DNA from: Maribacter algicola
GTDB lineage: Bacteria > Bacteroidota > Bacteroidia > Flavobacteriales > Flavobacteriaceae
Direction: 5' to 3'
Assembly: GCF_003933245.1 (NCBI RefSeq)
Contig: NZ_QUSX01000003.1
Coordinates: forward strand, 1 to 64,000
DNA length: 64,000 nt
A model generated the notes under the pieces. The model made no database searches. It was not told the origin of the DNA and saw only the letters and a program-made list of their open reading frames with translations. Positions 54,875 through 62,495 of the stretch are shown here, piece by piece (the first letter of the stretch is position 1; every line of letters begins with the position of its first letter). Both the position numbers and the translations under genes were made by a program.

Positions 54875-54897
54875 AATGACTATTTTTAAAGGGTATC

Positions 54898-54905
54898 TAC
54901 ATTTG
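54898..54905 (+). promoter_or_regulatory. candidate coaD promoter (-7 element) with near-leaderless start
   Basis: TACATTTG is an exact TAnnTTTG match only 5 nt before the coaD ATG (54911). No -33 box is obvious. If used, the transcript would begin within about two bases of the start codon. Confidence 0.5.
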
Positions 54906-54910
54906 CATTT

Positions 54911-55369
54911 ATGAGGCGAGCCATCTTCCCAGGATCCTTTGATCCCCTTACCCTAGGTCATCATGACATTATCATGCGCGGTATTACCCTATTCGATGAA
55001 CTTATTATAGCCATTGGGAAAAACGCCGAAAAAAAATATATGTTCACGCTAGACGAACGAATGTCGTTCATCAAAAAGGCCTTCGCCAAAGAACCTAAAA
55101 TTAAGGTCCTTACCTATGAAGGACTAACGGTGGATTTTTGCAAGAAAGTCAACGCCAATTATATTTTAAGAGGCCTTAGGAACCCGGCAGATTTTGAATT
55201 TGAAAAGGCCATTGCCCACACCAATCGTAAACTTTCTGAAATAGAAACCGTTTTTCTGCTCACATCCTCAGGAAAGTCTTACATAAGTTCTTCCATTGTA
55301 AGGGACGTCATTAGAAATGGTGGGGATTATACAGGGCTTGTACCAGAATCTGTAAGAGTCTCGCACTAA
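54911..55369 (+). CDS. coaD: phosphopantetheine adenylyltransferase
   Basis: 152 residues. Nucleotidyltransferase motifs: GSFDPLTLGHHDIIMRG (HxGH type, residues 8-17) and the late SGKSYISSSIVRDVIRNGGD. RGLRNPADFEFE and AHTNRKL are also family hallmarks. It carries out the penultimate step of coenzyme A synthesis. It follows ddl. Confidence 0.97.
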   Translation: MRRAIFPGSFDPLTLGHHDIIMRGITLFDELIIAIGKNAEKKYMFTLDERMSFIKKAFAKEPKIKVLTYEGLTVDFCKKVNANYILRGLRNPADFEFEKAIAHTNRKLSEIETVFLLTSSGKSYISSSIVRDVIRNGGDYTGLVPESVRVSH

Positions 55370-55518
55370 TATTATTCTTGATTAAAATCAAATCCATTTA
55401 ATACCGATACTTATTTTCATACAGAGCGAATATCTTGGATTTTCGATTCCCATTTAATTAATTACCACAAATATTTGATGGTTCACAACAAAGTTTATCT
55501 TAAATTGTAGTCCTCTTC

Positions 55519-55526
55519 TATCTTTG
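55519..55526 (+). promoter_or_regulatory. promoter -7 element of the kinase/response-regulator pair
   Basis: TATCTTTG is an exact match, 17 nt before the kinase ATG at 55544. A TTTA at about 55494-55497 is a poor -33 box. Confidence 0.5.
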
Positions 55527-55543
55527 TAAGAAATTACATATAT

Positions 55544-57394
55544 ATGCTGCTAGGCCCTCAAATTAGATCTACTTCATATTTAATAAAGCAGTTACCAACA
55601 CTAACTGTTTTTATTGATTGTGACTTTAGAATTATCCATGCTTCGGACAAATGGTTGTCTACATTTGGAGAAAGTAGTAACGCAATATTTGGACGAAACC
55701 TTTTTGAGATATTCCCGGATTTAAGTATTAAATGGCAATCAGTTCTGAAAGAATGTTTTAATGGGAAATCCAACCCCATGGGGGTACAGAAATTTAGGGA
55801 TACCTTTCAAAAAGAAAAGTGGTACGAATGGTCCAATAACTGTTGGTACGATGAAGGCGAGAATATAATTGGGGCAATCATTCAAATCATAGATGTAACC
55901 GAAGCAATAGAAAATGAACTAGAGCTTGAAAAAACCAAACTACAGTTAAAGCAACAATCAGAGATTTCCAAAACTGGAAGATGGGAATATAATATTATAA
56001 ATGATACCGTGGAATGGTGCGAAACTACCAAGGCCATCCATGAAGTAAATCAGGACTATGTTCCCAAATTGGATACCAGCATTCAATTTTATAAGGAAGG
56101 TTATAGCAGAAATGCCATTTCCATGGCGATTTTCGAGGCACAGGAAAAAGGAACACCTTGGAGTTTAAAACTACAGATCATTACGGCATCGGGAAAAGAA
56201 AAGTGGGTCCTGGCGGCCGGCAAACCTATTTACGAGAAGAGGAAACTAATTGGTTTTACAGGAACATTTCAGGACATCGATGAACAAGTTCTTGCCAATA
56301 TCGAAATAAAAAAGAGTGAAAAGCTTTTAAGGACATTGATAGACAACCTGCCTTTGAATGTCTATGTAAAGGATACCAATTCTAAAAAAGTATTGGTCAA
56401 TAAAGCCGAGTGCCTTTATTTGGGCTCCAAAAACGAATCAGAACTTCTAGGTAAGGACAATTTTGATATTTATGATTATGAGACCGCCAAAAAGTTAACG
56501 GAGCAGGATATAAAGGTAATGTCCAGTTTGGAACCAATATTGGGGGAAGAGGTAGTCAGCTTAAATAAAAAAGGAATGGAAACAACATTTCTTACTTCCA
56601 AAATTCCTTTACTCGACGAAAGGGGGAAAGCCAACGGCCTCATAGGTATCAGTGTCGATATCACCAACATAAAACAGAAGGAGAAAGAGTTACGAAACCT
56701 GATTGATGTTACTTCCCTACAAAATAAGAAGCTCATTAATTTTGCCCATATAGTCTCACATAACCTTCGTTCCCACACCGCTAATTTTTCTATGTTATTG
56801 GACTTTTTACAGCACGAGGAGAACGAAGAGGAGAAGACCAAATTGCTGAGGATGCTTAACTGTGCATCAGGAAGTCTATTGGAAACAATAGAAAATCTCA
56901 ATGAAGTCCTCGCTATCAATACCAACGTCAATTTGGAAAAAAAAGTAATCAATCTACATGACAAGGTAAATAACGTAGCTCAAAATCTGGAAGAGTTTAT
57001 CACCGAAAATAATGCCCACATTATAAATAACATTTTTGAAGACCGGACTTTAAAGGTCATACCACAATACCTTGACAGTATTTTGATAAACTTTATCACA
57101 AATGGAATAAAATATAAACATCCCAATAGACAACCCAAGATTTCGCTTGATCTATTACAAAAAGAAAATCAAAGTGTTTTGATAATTGAGGATAATGGCT
57201 TGGGAATCGATTTAAAGAAATACGGCAATAAGCTTTTTGGCATGTACAAAACCTTTCATTCCCACGAAAATGCCCGGGGAATGGGCCTTTACATCACAAA
57301 AAATCAAATTGAGGCCATGGGTGGTAAAGTTGAAGTTGAAAGTAAAGTTGGAGTAGGTACCACTTTTAAGATTTTTTTTAATGAGGAAAATTAG
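55544..57394 (+). CDS. PAS-domain sensor histidine kinase
   Basis: 616 residues, cytoplasmic, with no membrane span. Three PAS/PAC-like domains lie at about 15-125 (FIDCDFRIIHASDKWLSTFGESS), 150-250 (a PAS_3-type WEYNIINDTVEW ... KEKWVLAAGKP) and 262-375 (VYVKDTNSKKVLVNKAECLYLG). The H-box has His 406 (FAHIVSHNLRSH), and the ATPase domain has N-box ITNGIKY, G1 DNGLGIDL and G2 GMGLYI. The loss of membrane spans suggests an internal signal (redox, ligand or light). It overlaps the response regulator by 14 nt, so they form a pair. Confidence 0.92.
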   Translation: MLLGPQIRSTSYLIKQLPTLTVFIDCDFRIIHASDKWLSTFGESSNAIFGRNLFEIFPDLSIKWQSVLKECFNGKSNPMGVQKFRDTFQKEKWYEWSNNCWYDEGENIIGAIIQIIDVTEAIENELELEKTKLQLKQQSEISKTGRWEYNIINDTVEWCETTKAIHEVNQDYVPKLDTSIQFYKEGYSRNAISMAIFEAQEKGTPWSLKLQIITASGKEKWVLAAGKPIYEKRKLIGFTGTFQDIDEQVLANIEIKKSEKLLRTLIDNLPLNVYVKDTNSKKVLVNKAECLYLGSKNESELLGKDNFDIYDYETAKKLTEQDIKVMSSLEPILGEEVVSLNKKGMETTFLTSKIPLLDERGKANGLIGISVDITNIKQKEKELRNLIDVTSLQNKKLINFAHIVSHNLRSHTANFSMLLDFLQHEENEEEKTKLLRMLNCASGSLLETIENLNEVLAINTNVNLEKKVINLHDKVNNVAQNLEEFITENNAHIINNIFEDRTLKVIPQYLDSILINFITNGIKYKHPNRQPKISLDLLQKENQSVLIIEDNGLGIDLKKYGNKLFGMYKTFHSHENARGMGLYITKNQIEAMGGKVEVESKVGVGTTFKIFFNEEN

Positions 57395-57785
57395 ATGTAT
57401 CGGGATAGTAGATGATGATCCAATAACCGTTTTTGGTATACGGAAAATGCTGAACCAGGTAGTGGAGTGTGAGTGTATTGAGGCCTATAAAAACGGTAAG
57501 ATAGCCTATGAGGCCCTTAATAAAAAGTTTATGGACAATGAGGACATACCCCAGGTACTTTTCTTGGATATCAATATGCCCATAATGGACGGGTGGCAGT
57601 TTTTGGAGGAGTTCCTTAAACTTCCCATAAAAAAGAGGATACGAATTAATATAGTAACCTCGTCCATAGATCCTTTCGATAAAAAAAAGTGGGAGTTTTA
57701 TAAAAATAAGACACACCATTTGGTAACTTTCAACAATAAACCTATCAACAAACAGGATATCGCAGAAATAACCAAGGTTGCCTAA
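57381..57785 (+). CDS. single-domain response regulator
   Basis: 134 residues of one CheY-like receiver domain with no output domain. Acidic pocket Asp 11/12 (IVDDDP), phospho-acceptor Asp 63 (FLDINMP), switch Thr 93/Ser 94 (IVTSSI) and Lys 120 (NNKPI) are present. It starts inside the end of the kinase gene. As a stand-alone receiver it probably acts by protein interaction or in a phosphorelay. Confidence 0.92.
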   Translation: MRKIRCIGIVDDDPITVFGIRKMLNQVVECECIEAYKNGKIAYEALNKKFMDNEDIPQVLFLDINMPIMDGWQFLEEFLKLPIKKRIRINIVTSSIDPFDKKKWEFYKNKTHHLVTFNNKPINKQDIAEITKVA

Positions 57786-57793
57786 ATAGGGTG

Positions 57794-57826
57794 TTTGGTG
57801 TTTTTGGCTACTTTTGCAACGAACAC
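57794..57826 (+). promoter_or_regulatory. promoter of the M14 peptidase gene
   Basis: TTTG (57794-57797), 21 nt, then TACTTTTG (57819-57826). Both boxes match. Transcription would start near 57830. Confidence 0.65.
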
Positions 57827-57863
57827 CTCATAATTGCACTATTATCCGATGAAGTTTGTTGCC

Positions 57864-59618
57864 ATGAAAAAGTTTTGTTTATCCCTATCTTTAATCTTGG
57901 TCTTACTCGCTTGTGAGAACACAACGGAAGACGTTGCACTGGATTTCCCAACTACTTTTGAAACTTCCAATGGTAAAGAAACCGCTACTTACCAAGAGGC
58001 CATTGATTTTTATTTGAAGTTGGCAAAAGAATTTTCGGAAATTAATATCCAGACCATTGGTAAAACGGACAGTGGCCTACCGTTACATTTGGTTACCTAC
58101 AATGGTGATCGGGACTTTAATTTCAATAAAATAAACAAGGAAAAAACGGTCTTATTTATAAACAACGGTATCCATCCGGGGGAAAGTGATGGTATAGATG
58201 CCACAATGTTATTATACCGGGATTTGGCAAGTGGTAAACTATCTCCTCCCAAAAATACCGTACTAGTTACCATTCCTATTTACAATGTTGGTGGCTCCTT
58301 GAACAGAAATTCCACTTCAAGGGCAAATCAAAATGGACCCAGGGAATATGGTTTTCGTGGAAATGCCCTTAATTATGACTTAAATAGGGATTTTATTAAG
58401 TCCGATACAAAAAACGCAAGGACCTTTGCCCAGATTTTCCATTTAGTTAAACCCGACTTATTTATTGACAACCATGTAAGCAATGGAGCGGACTACCAAT
58501 ACACCTTGACCCATTTATTTACCCAGCACAATAAACTTGGTGGCGAATTGGGACCCTATCTCCATGAAACGTTCATGCCCGCACTGGTAGATTCCTTGAC
58601 TGCCAACAATTGGGATATTACACCTTATGTGAACGTTTTCAACAAACCCCCAGAAGTTGGTTTTTCCCAATTTTTGGATCACCCAAGATACTCCACAGGA
58701 TATACCACACTCTGGAATACTTTGGGAATGATGGTGGAAACACACATGCTTAAACCTTACAAGAATAGAGTAGAAGGCACTTACGAGTTGATGAAAGTAA
58801 TGATAAGCCTTTCAGAAAAAGAAGGTAGTAAAATCAAGGAATTGAGGAGTAAATCCACCATGGACCTTTTAGAAATGGAATATTATCCTATCCAGTGGAA
58901 AGTTGATAGCACAAAAGCTTCCAATATTACATTCAAAGGGTTTCAGGTGGATACTATAGTAAGTGAGGTAACAGGATTTGAGCGTTTAAAGTTCAATCGG
59001 GAAAAACCTATTATGAAAGAGGTTAGCTATTACGATTATTTCAAGGCAACGGACTCCATTAAAATTCCCGAAGCCTACATAATAAAAAAACAATGGCAGG
59101 AAGTAATAGACCTTTTGACCATTAACGGTATAAAATTCAAGGCTTTTGAAAAGAACACCCTTAAAAACGTTGAATCATATACTATAGAAAGTTTTAAAAC
59201 GGCCAACAGACCTTATGAGGGGCACTATCCCCATTACGATACCAAGGTATCATCCGCAATGGAAAGCATTCCAATCGAGGCCGGGGATATTCTGGTGCCC
59301 GCACATCAAGAAGGAATTAGGTATTTATTGGAAACTTTGGAACCCGGGGCAGTGGATTCCTTCTTTAACTGGAATTTTTTCGATACTATCTTACAACAGA
59401 AAGAGGGTTTTTCCCCATACGTTTTTGAGGATACCGCACTTGCAATGCTTCAAAACGATTCGGTTTTAAGGCAAGAATTTGAGTCAAAAAAACAGAATGA
59501 TACCGAATTTTCGGAAAATTGGTACGCCCAGCTAGACTGGTTGTTCAAGCGATCGGAACTGTATGAAAAAGCCCATAATCAGTATCCTATTTATCGGGTG
59601 TTGGAAAATTGGGATTGA
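57864..59618 (+). CDS. M14 family metallopeptidase lipoprotein
   Basis: 584 residues from ATG at 57864, which gives a classic lipoprotein signal (MKKFCLSLSLILVLLAC); ATG at 57849 and TTG at 57834 are weaker starts. The zinc ligands are HPGE (His 104, Glu 107) and a later His 204 (FIDNHVSNG); the ALNYDLNRDF segment matches the substrate-binding Asn-Arg pair of carboxypeptidases. The C-terminal half (about 330-584) is a large unassigned region. It probably degrades peptides at the cell surface or in the periplasm. Confidence 0.9.
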   Translation: MKKFCLSLSLILVLLACENTTEDVALDFPTTFETSNGKETATYQEAIDFYLKLAKEFSEINIQTIGKTDSGLPLHLVTYNGDRDFNFNKINKEKTVLFINNGIHPGESDGIDATMLLYRDLASGKLSPPKNTVLVTIPIYNVGGSLNRNSTSRANQNGPREYGFRGNALNYDLNRDFIKSDTKNARTFAQIFHLVKPDLFIDNHVSNGADYQYTLTHLFTQHNKLGGELGPYLHETFMPALVDSLTANNWDITPYVNVFNKPPEVGFSQFLDHPRYSTGYTTLWNTLGMMVETHMLKPYKNRVEGTYELMKVMISLSEKEGSKIKELRSKSTMDLLEMEYYPIQWKVDSTKASNITFKGFQVDTIVSEVTGFERLKFNREKPIMKEVSYYDYFKATDSIKIPEAYIIKKQWQEVIDLLTINGIKFKAFEKNTLKNVESYTIESFKTANRPYEGHYPHYDTKVSSAMESIPIEAGDILVPAHQEGIRYLLETLEPGAVDSFFNWNFFDTILQQKEGFSPYVFEDTALAMLQNDSVLRQEFESKKQNDTEFSENWYAQLDWLFKRSELYEKAHNQYPIYRVLENWD

Positions 59619-59651
59619 GGTAGTTGGATTTTATAGGGAAGAGAATCTGGC

Positions 59652-60242
59652 CTAATCGCCCTCGAACAAAATTTTAATGTTCGCATAGGAGTTTTGAAGT
59701 GCCTTTTGAATCTTTTTGGGCCCTTTCCATTTCACCTTTACAATTCCCTCCTTTTTCTCAGGTTTGAGCTTTCCTGAATAATCGGTCTTCATAGCGTACC
59801 AATGTACCTGTTTTAAGGTAATGATACCGTTATTTTTAAATATATGATATGTTGTCCTAAGAAAATTCTCGACCCTTATCCCTTTGACACCTGTCTCCTC
59901 CATAACCTCCCTAACGGCACAGTCCTCTATGGATTCACCTTTATCAAGCTTCCCCTTGGGCAAATCCCATTTATCGTTCCTGTAAATAAACAAGACCTTT
60001 CCCAATGGATTCGTGACCACACCCCCGGCCGCAACGACCAAGGGAATTTCCTGTGTGAATTTTTTTAGGATTTCTTCTGAATTGGGATGGTAGATATACG
60101 CTTCGGTGAGCTTTTTCTTTTTTAATGCCTTTATTGCACTGTTGATAGATTCTTGATTCAGAAGAAAATACTCGCCACCAGCTGTTTCGGAGAGTTTATT
60201 TGTTAAAATCAGAGGCAGTTCATTGACAAAAACTTTATACAT
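59652..60242 (-). CDS. NUDIX hydrolase
   Basis: 196 residues from ATG at 60242 (MYKVFVNELPLIL); ATG at 60251 or further is possible but runs into the pyrE start. An unusual N-terminal region (about 1-60, with KALKKKKLTEAYIYHPNSEEILKKF) precedes the NUDIX fold, whose box reads GKLDKGESIEDCAVREVMEETG, complete with REVMEE. It lacks a substrate-defining motif. It is divergent from pyrE, with start codons only 7 nt apart. Confidence 0.9.
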   Translation of the reverse strand: MYKVFVNELPLILTNKLSETAGGEYFLLNQESINSAIKALKKKKLTEAYIYHPNSEEILKKFTQEIPLVVAAGGVVTNPLGKVLFIYRNDKWDLPKGKLDKGESIEDCAVREVMEETGVKGIRVENFLRTTYHIFKNNGIITLKQVHWYAMKTDYSGKLKPEKKEGIVKVKWKGPKKIQKALQNSYANIKILFEGD

Positions 60243-60245
60243 TTG
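60238..60245 (+). promoter_or_regulatory. pyrE promoter -7 element overlapping the NUDIX start
   Basis: TACATTTG is an exact TAnnTTTG match, 4 nt before the pyrE ATG, and covers the start codon of the divergent NUDIX gene (60240-60242). A -33 box at the right spacing was not found. Confidence 0.5.
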
Positions 60246-60249
60246 CGAC

Positions 60250-60891
60250 ATGGTTTTAAACAAAAACACGGCTAAAAAAACAGCTGAGCTTCTGCTGCAA
60301 ATTAATGCAATAAAATTGAAACCCGAAAATCCTTTTACTTGGGCCTCAGGATGGAAATCCCCTATTTATTGCGACAATAGAATTTTACTTTCGTACCCCA
60401 TTATACGGAACTATATAAAGGAAGAAATGGCAAAACAAGTTGAGTCCATATATGGCAAGCCCGATGTTATTGCAGGTGTGGCAACCGGTGCCATAGGAAT
60501 GGGAGCTTTAGTGGCCGATTCCCTTGGACTGCCCTTTATATATGTGAGACCAGAACCCAAGTCACATGGTAGGCAAAATCAAATTGAAGGCTATTTGGAA
60601 CCGCATCAAACGGTGGTGGTCATAGAGGATCTGATAAGCACGGGAAAAAGCAGTTTAAACGCCGTGGCGGCATTACAGGCTCAACAGGCCAAGATTAAGG
60701 GTATGTTGGCCATCTTTACCTACGGTTTTGAAACGGCCAACCTCAATTTTGAAGAAAAAAAAGTGGAACTTCACACCTTGAGCAGTTACGAGTATTTGAT
60801 CGAACAGGCATCGGAAACGAACTATATCAAGGAGGAGCAACTAAATACATTAATGGAATGGAGGAAAGATCCTTCGAAATGGTTACAATAA
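60250..60891 (+). CDS. pyrE: orotate phosphoribosyltransferase
   Basis: 213 residues from ATG at 60250 (MVLNKNTAKKTAELLLQINAIKL); a TTG at 60223 is possible but overlaps the NUDIX gene. PRPP-binding loop VVVIEDLISTGKSS and the catalytic YVRPEPKSHGRQNQIEG segment are intact. It converts orotate to OMP in pyrimidine synthesis. It is followed 3 nt later by the SRPBCC gene, so likely co-transcribed. Confidence 0.95.
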   Translation: MVLNKNTAKKTAELLLQINAIKLKPENPFTWASGWKSPIYCDNRILLSYPIIRNYIKEEMAKQVESIYGKPDVIAGVATGAIGMGALVADSLGLPFIYVRPEPKSHGRQNQIEGYLEPHQTVVVIEDLISTGKSSLNAVAALQAQQAKIKGMLAIFTYGFETANLNFEEKKVELHTLSSYEYLIEQASETNYIKEEQLNTLMEWRKDPSKWLQ

Positions 60892-60894
60892 TAT

Positions 60895-61287
60895 ATGTTT
60901 ATAGAATCGCCTAAATCAATAGTATCAAAAAGTAAGGAGGAAACCTTCAATTTCTTGAACGACCTATCCAATTTTGAAAAATTGATGCCTGAAAATATTG
61001 ATAAGTTTGAAGTGTTGAATGAAAACAGGTTCCTATTCTCGTTAAAAGGAATGCCTGAAATAGTTCTGGAAAAAAAGGATCAAATACCCCCTTCCAAACT
61101 TGTTTTGGGCGCGGCCAGTGAGAAGCTCCCATTTACCCTTACGGCAGATATTAACGAATTGGAGGAAACTAAAAGTGAAGTAACGCTAAGTTTCTCTGGA
61201 GAGTTCAATGCCATGATGGCAATGATGATAAAATCGCCCATCACCAATTTCATGAAAACCTTGTCTTCTAATTTGGAGAAAATCTAG
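60895..61287 (+). CDS. SRPBCC-fold protein
   Basis: 130 residues of a START/SRPBCC-like ligand-binding fold (FIESPKSIVSKSKEETFNFLNDLSNFEKLMPENIDKFEVL, then VTLSFSGEFNAMMAMMIKSPITNFMKTL). Such proteins bind lipids or polyketides; no ligand is predictable. It is directly downstream of pyrE. Its stop overlaps the stop of the converging birA by 4 nt. Confidence 0.85.
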   Translation: MFIESPKSIVSKSKEETFNFLNDLSNFEKLMPENIDKFEVLNENRFLFSLKGMPEIVLEKKDQIPPSKLVLGAASEKLPFTLTADINELEETKSEVTLSFSGEFNAMMAMMIKSPITNFMKTLSSNLEKI

Positions 61288-62015
61288 TAAAGTAGGGTAA
61301 TTTCCTTTATATCAAACTCGGCAAGGCAATCATCCTCCAACTGAACCCTTAATCTTCCGTCGTCAGACACACCTTGAATGATTCCACTGAACATTTTTCC
61401 ATTCCCAGATTGGAACGTACTGGCAATACCTTTTCTGAACAGTAAAGATTGATATTCCTTAAATACATCCTCTGAAGGTCCTGTTTCAAATTGGGCAAAT
61501 CCCAATTTTAAATTTTGTAATAGCCTCTGTAATACTGTCTCCAAATCATACATCTGTCCGGTTTGATTGAATAAGGAAGAAGCTTTGGGGTTACCCGGAA
61601 AAACGGTCTGGTTTACGTTCAACCCAATTCCAATGACCAAAGACTTCAATGCTGCCCCCACAAGGTTATTTTCTATCAATATACCACAAATCTTCTTGGA
61701 ACCTGACATTATGTCGTTAGGCCACTTAACCTTAATCTTTGGGATTTGAAATTCTGCCAAAGTTCTAAAAACAGCTATGGATACAATCATATTGAGCATG
61801 AAATGTTGATCCAATTGAAATCCTGATATCTTCTTTAATACACTGAAAGTTAGGTTTTTACCCGGTTCAGTCTGCCAACTACCATTCATCTGGCCCCTCC
61901 CTTTGGTCTGATGCTTGGCCCATACAACGGTATAATCATCAACAATATCCGTCCTTGACAAGTCCTTTAAAAAGGTATTTGTGGACTCCGTGGCATCAAG
62001 TTTGATTATTTTCAT
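61284..62015 (-). CDS. birA: biotin--[acetyl-CoA-carboxylase] ligase
   Basis: 243 residues from ATG at 62015 (MKIIKLDATESTNTFLKDL); a longer frame starts at 62045. Class I form with no N-terminal DNA-binding domain. Motifs: QTKGRGQMNGSW (the biotinyl-AMP loop GRGQ), VKWPNDIM and KKICGILIENNLVG. It attaches biotin to carboxylase carrier domains. Because it lacks the helix-turn-helix, it cannot be the biotin repressor. It converges on, and overlaps by 4 nt, the SRPBCC gene. Confidence 0.93.
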   Translation of the reverse strand: MKIIKLDATESTNTFLKDLSRTDIVDDYTVVWAKHQTKGRGQMNGSWQTEPGKNLTFSVLKKISGFQLDQHFMLNMIVSIAVFRTLAEFQIPKIKVKWPNDIMSGSKKICGILIENNLVGAALKSLVIGIGLNVNQTVFPGNPKASSLFNQTGQMYDLETVLQRLLQNLKLGFAQFETGPSEDVFKEYQSLLFRKGIASTFQSGNGKMFSGIIQGVSDDGRLRVQLEDDCLAEFDIKEITLLY

Positions 62016-62091
62016 AGAAATTTGTTTGGGCCAATCTTTAATCAATTGTTAAAAACTAAGCCTTAAAGAGCAAAAAAACAATAACTTTGCA

Positions 62092-62099
62092 AAAACTAA
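62092..62099 (+). promoter_or_regulatory. promoter -7 element of rsfS
   Basis: TAACTTTG is an exact TAnnTTTG match, 9 nt before the rsfS ATG. The leader would be only about 6 nt. Confidence 0.55.
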
Positions 62100-62108
62100 A
62101 ACTTTTGA

Positions 62109-62486
62109 ATGCAGAAAAGGAAAACTAGTGCAGATGAGTTAATTGCATTGATTTTACAGGGAATAGAAGAAGTAAAAGGACAAAACATAAATTTACTTGA
62201 CCTAAGAGATATTGAAAATACTGTTTGCGACTACTTTATTATTTGTAATGGTACTTCCAACACGCATGTAAATGCAATCGTTGGTTCCATCCAAAAAACA
62301 GTAAGTAAGGCAAGTAAGGATAAACCTTGGCATGTGGAAGGTACGGATAACGCCGAGTGGGTCTTAATGGACTACGTAAATATAGTTGTCCATGTTTTCC
62401 AAAAGCACATCAGGGAATTTTACGATATTGAAGGCCTATGGGGTGATGCCAAATTCACTACCATAGAAAGTAGCGTTAATAATTAA
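62109..62486 (+). CDS. rsfS: ribosomal silencing factor RsfS
   Basis: 125 residues. RsfS/Iojap motifs: DLRDIENTVCDYFIICNGTSNTHVNAIVGSIQ, and WHVEGTDNAEWVLMDYVNIVVHVFQKHIREFYDIEGLWGDA. It binds uL14 on the 50S subunit and blocks subunit joining in starvation. It is 9 nt before ftsH, a common Flavobacteriaceae pair. Confidence 0.96.
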   Translation: MQKRKTSADELIALILQGIEEVKGQNINLLDLRDIENTVCDYFIICNGTSNTHVNAIVGSIQKTVSKASKDKPWHVEGTDNAEWVLMDYVNIVVHVFQKHIREFYDIEGLWGDAKFTTIESSVNN

Positions 62487-62495
62487 TAAAAAATA

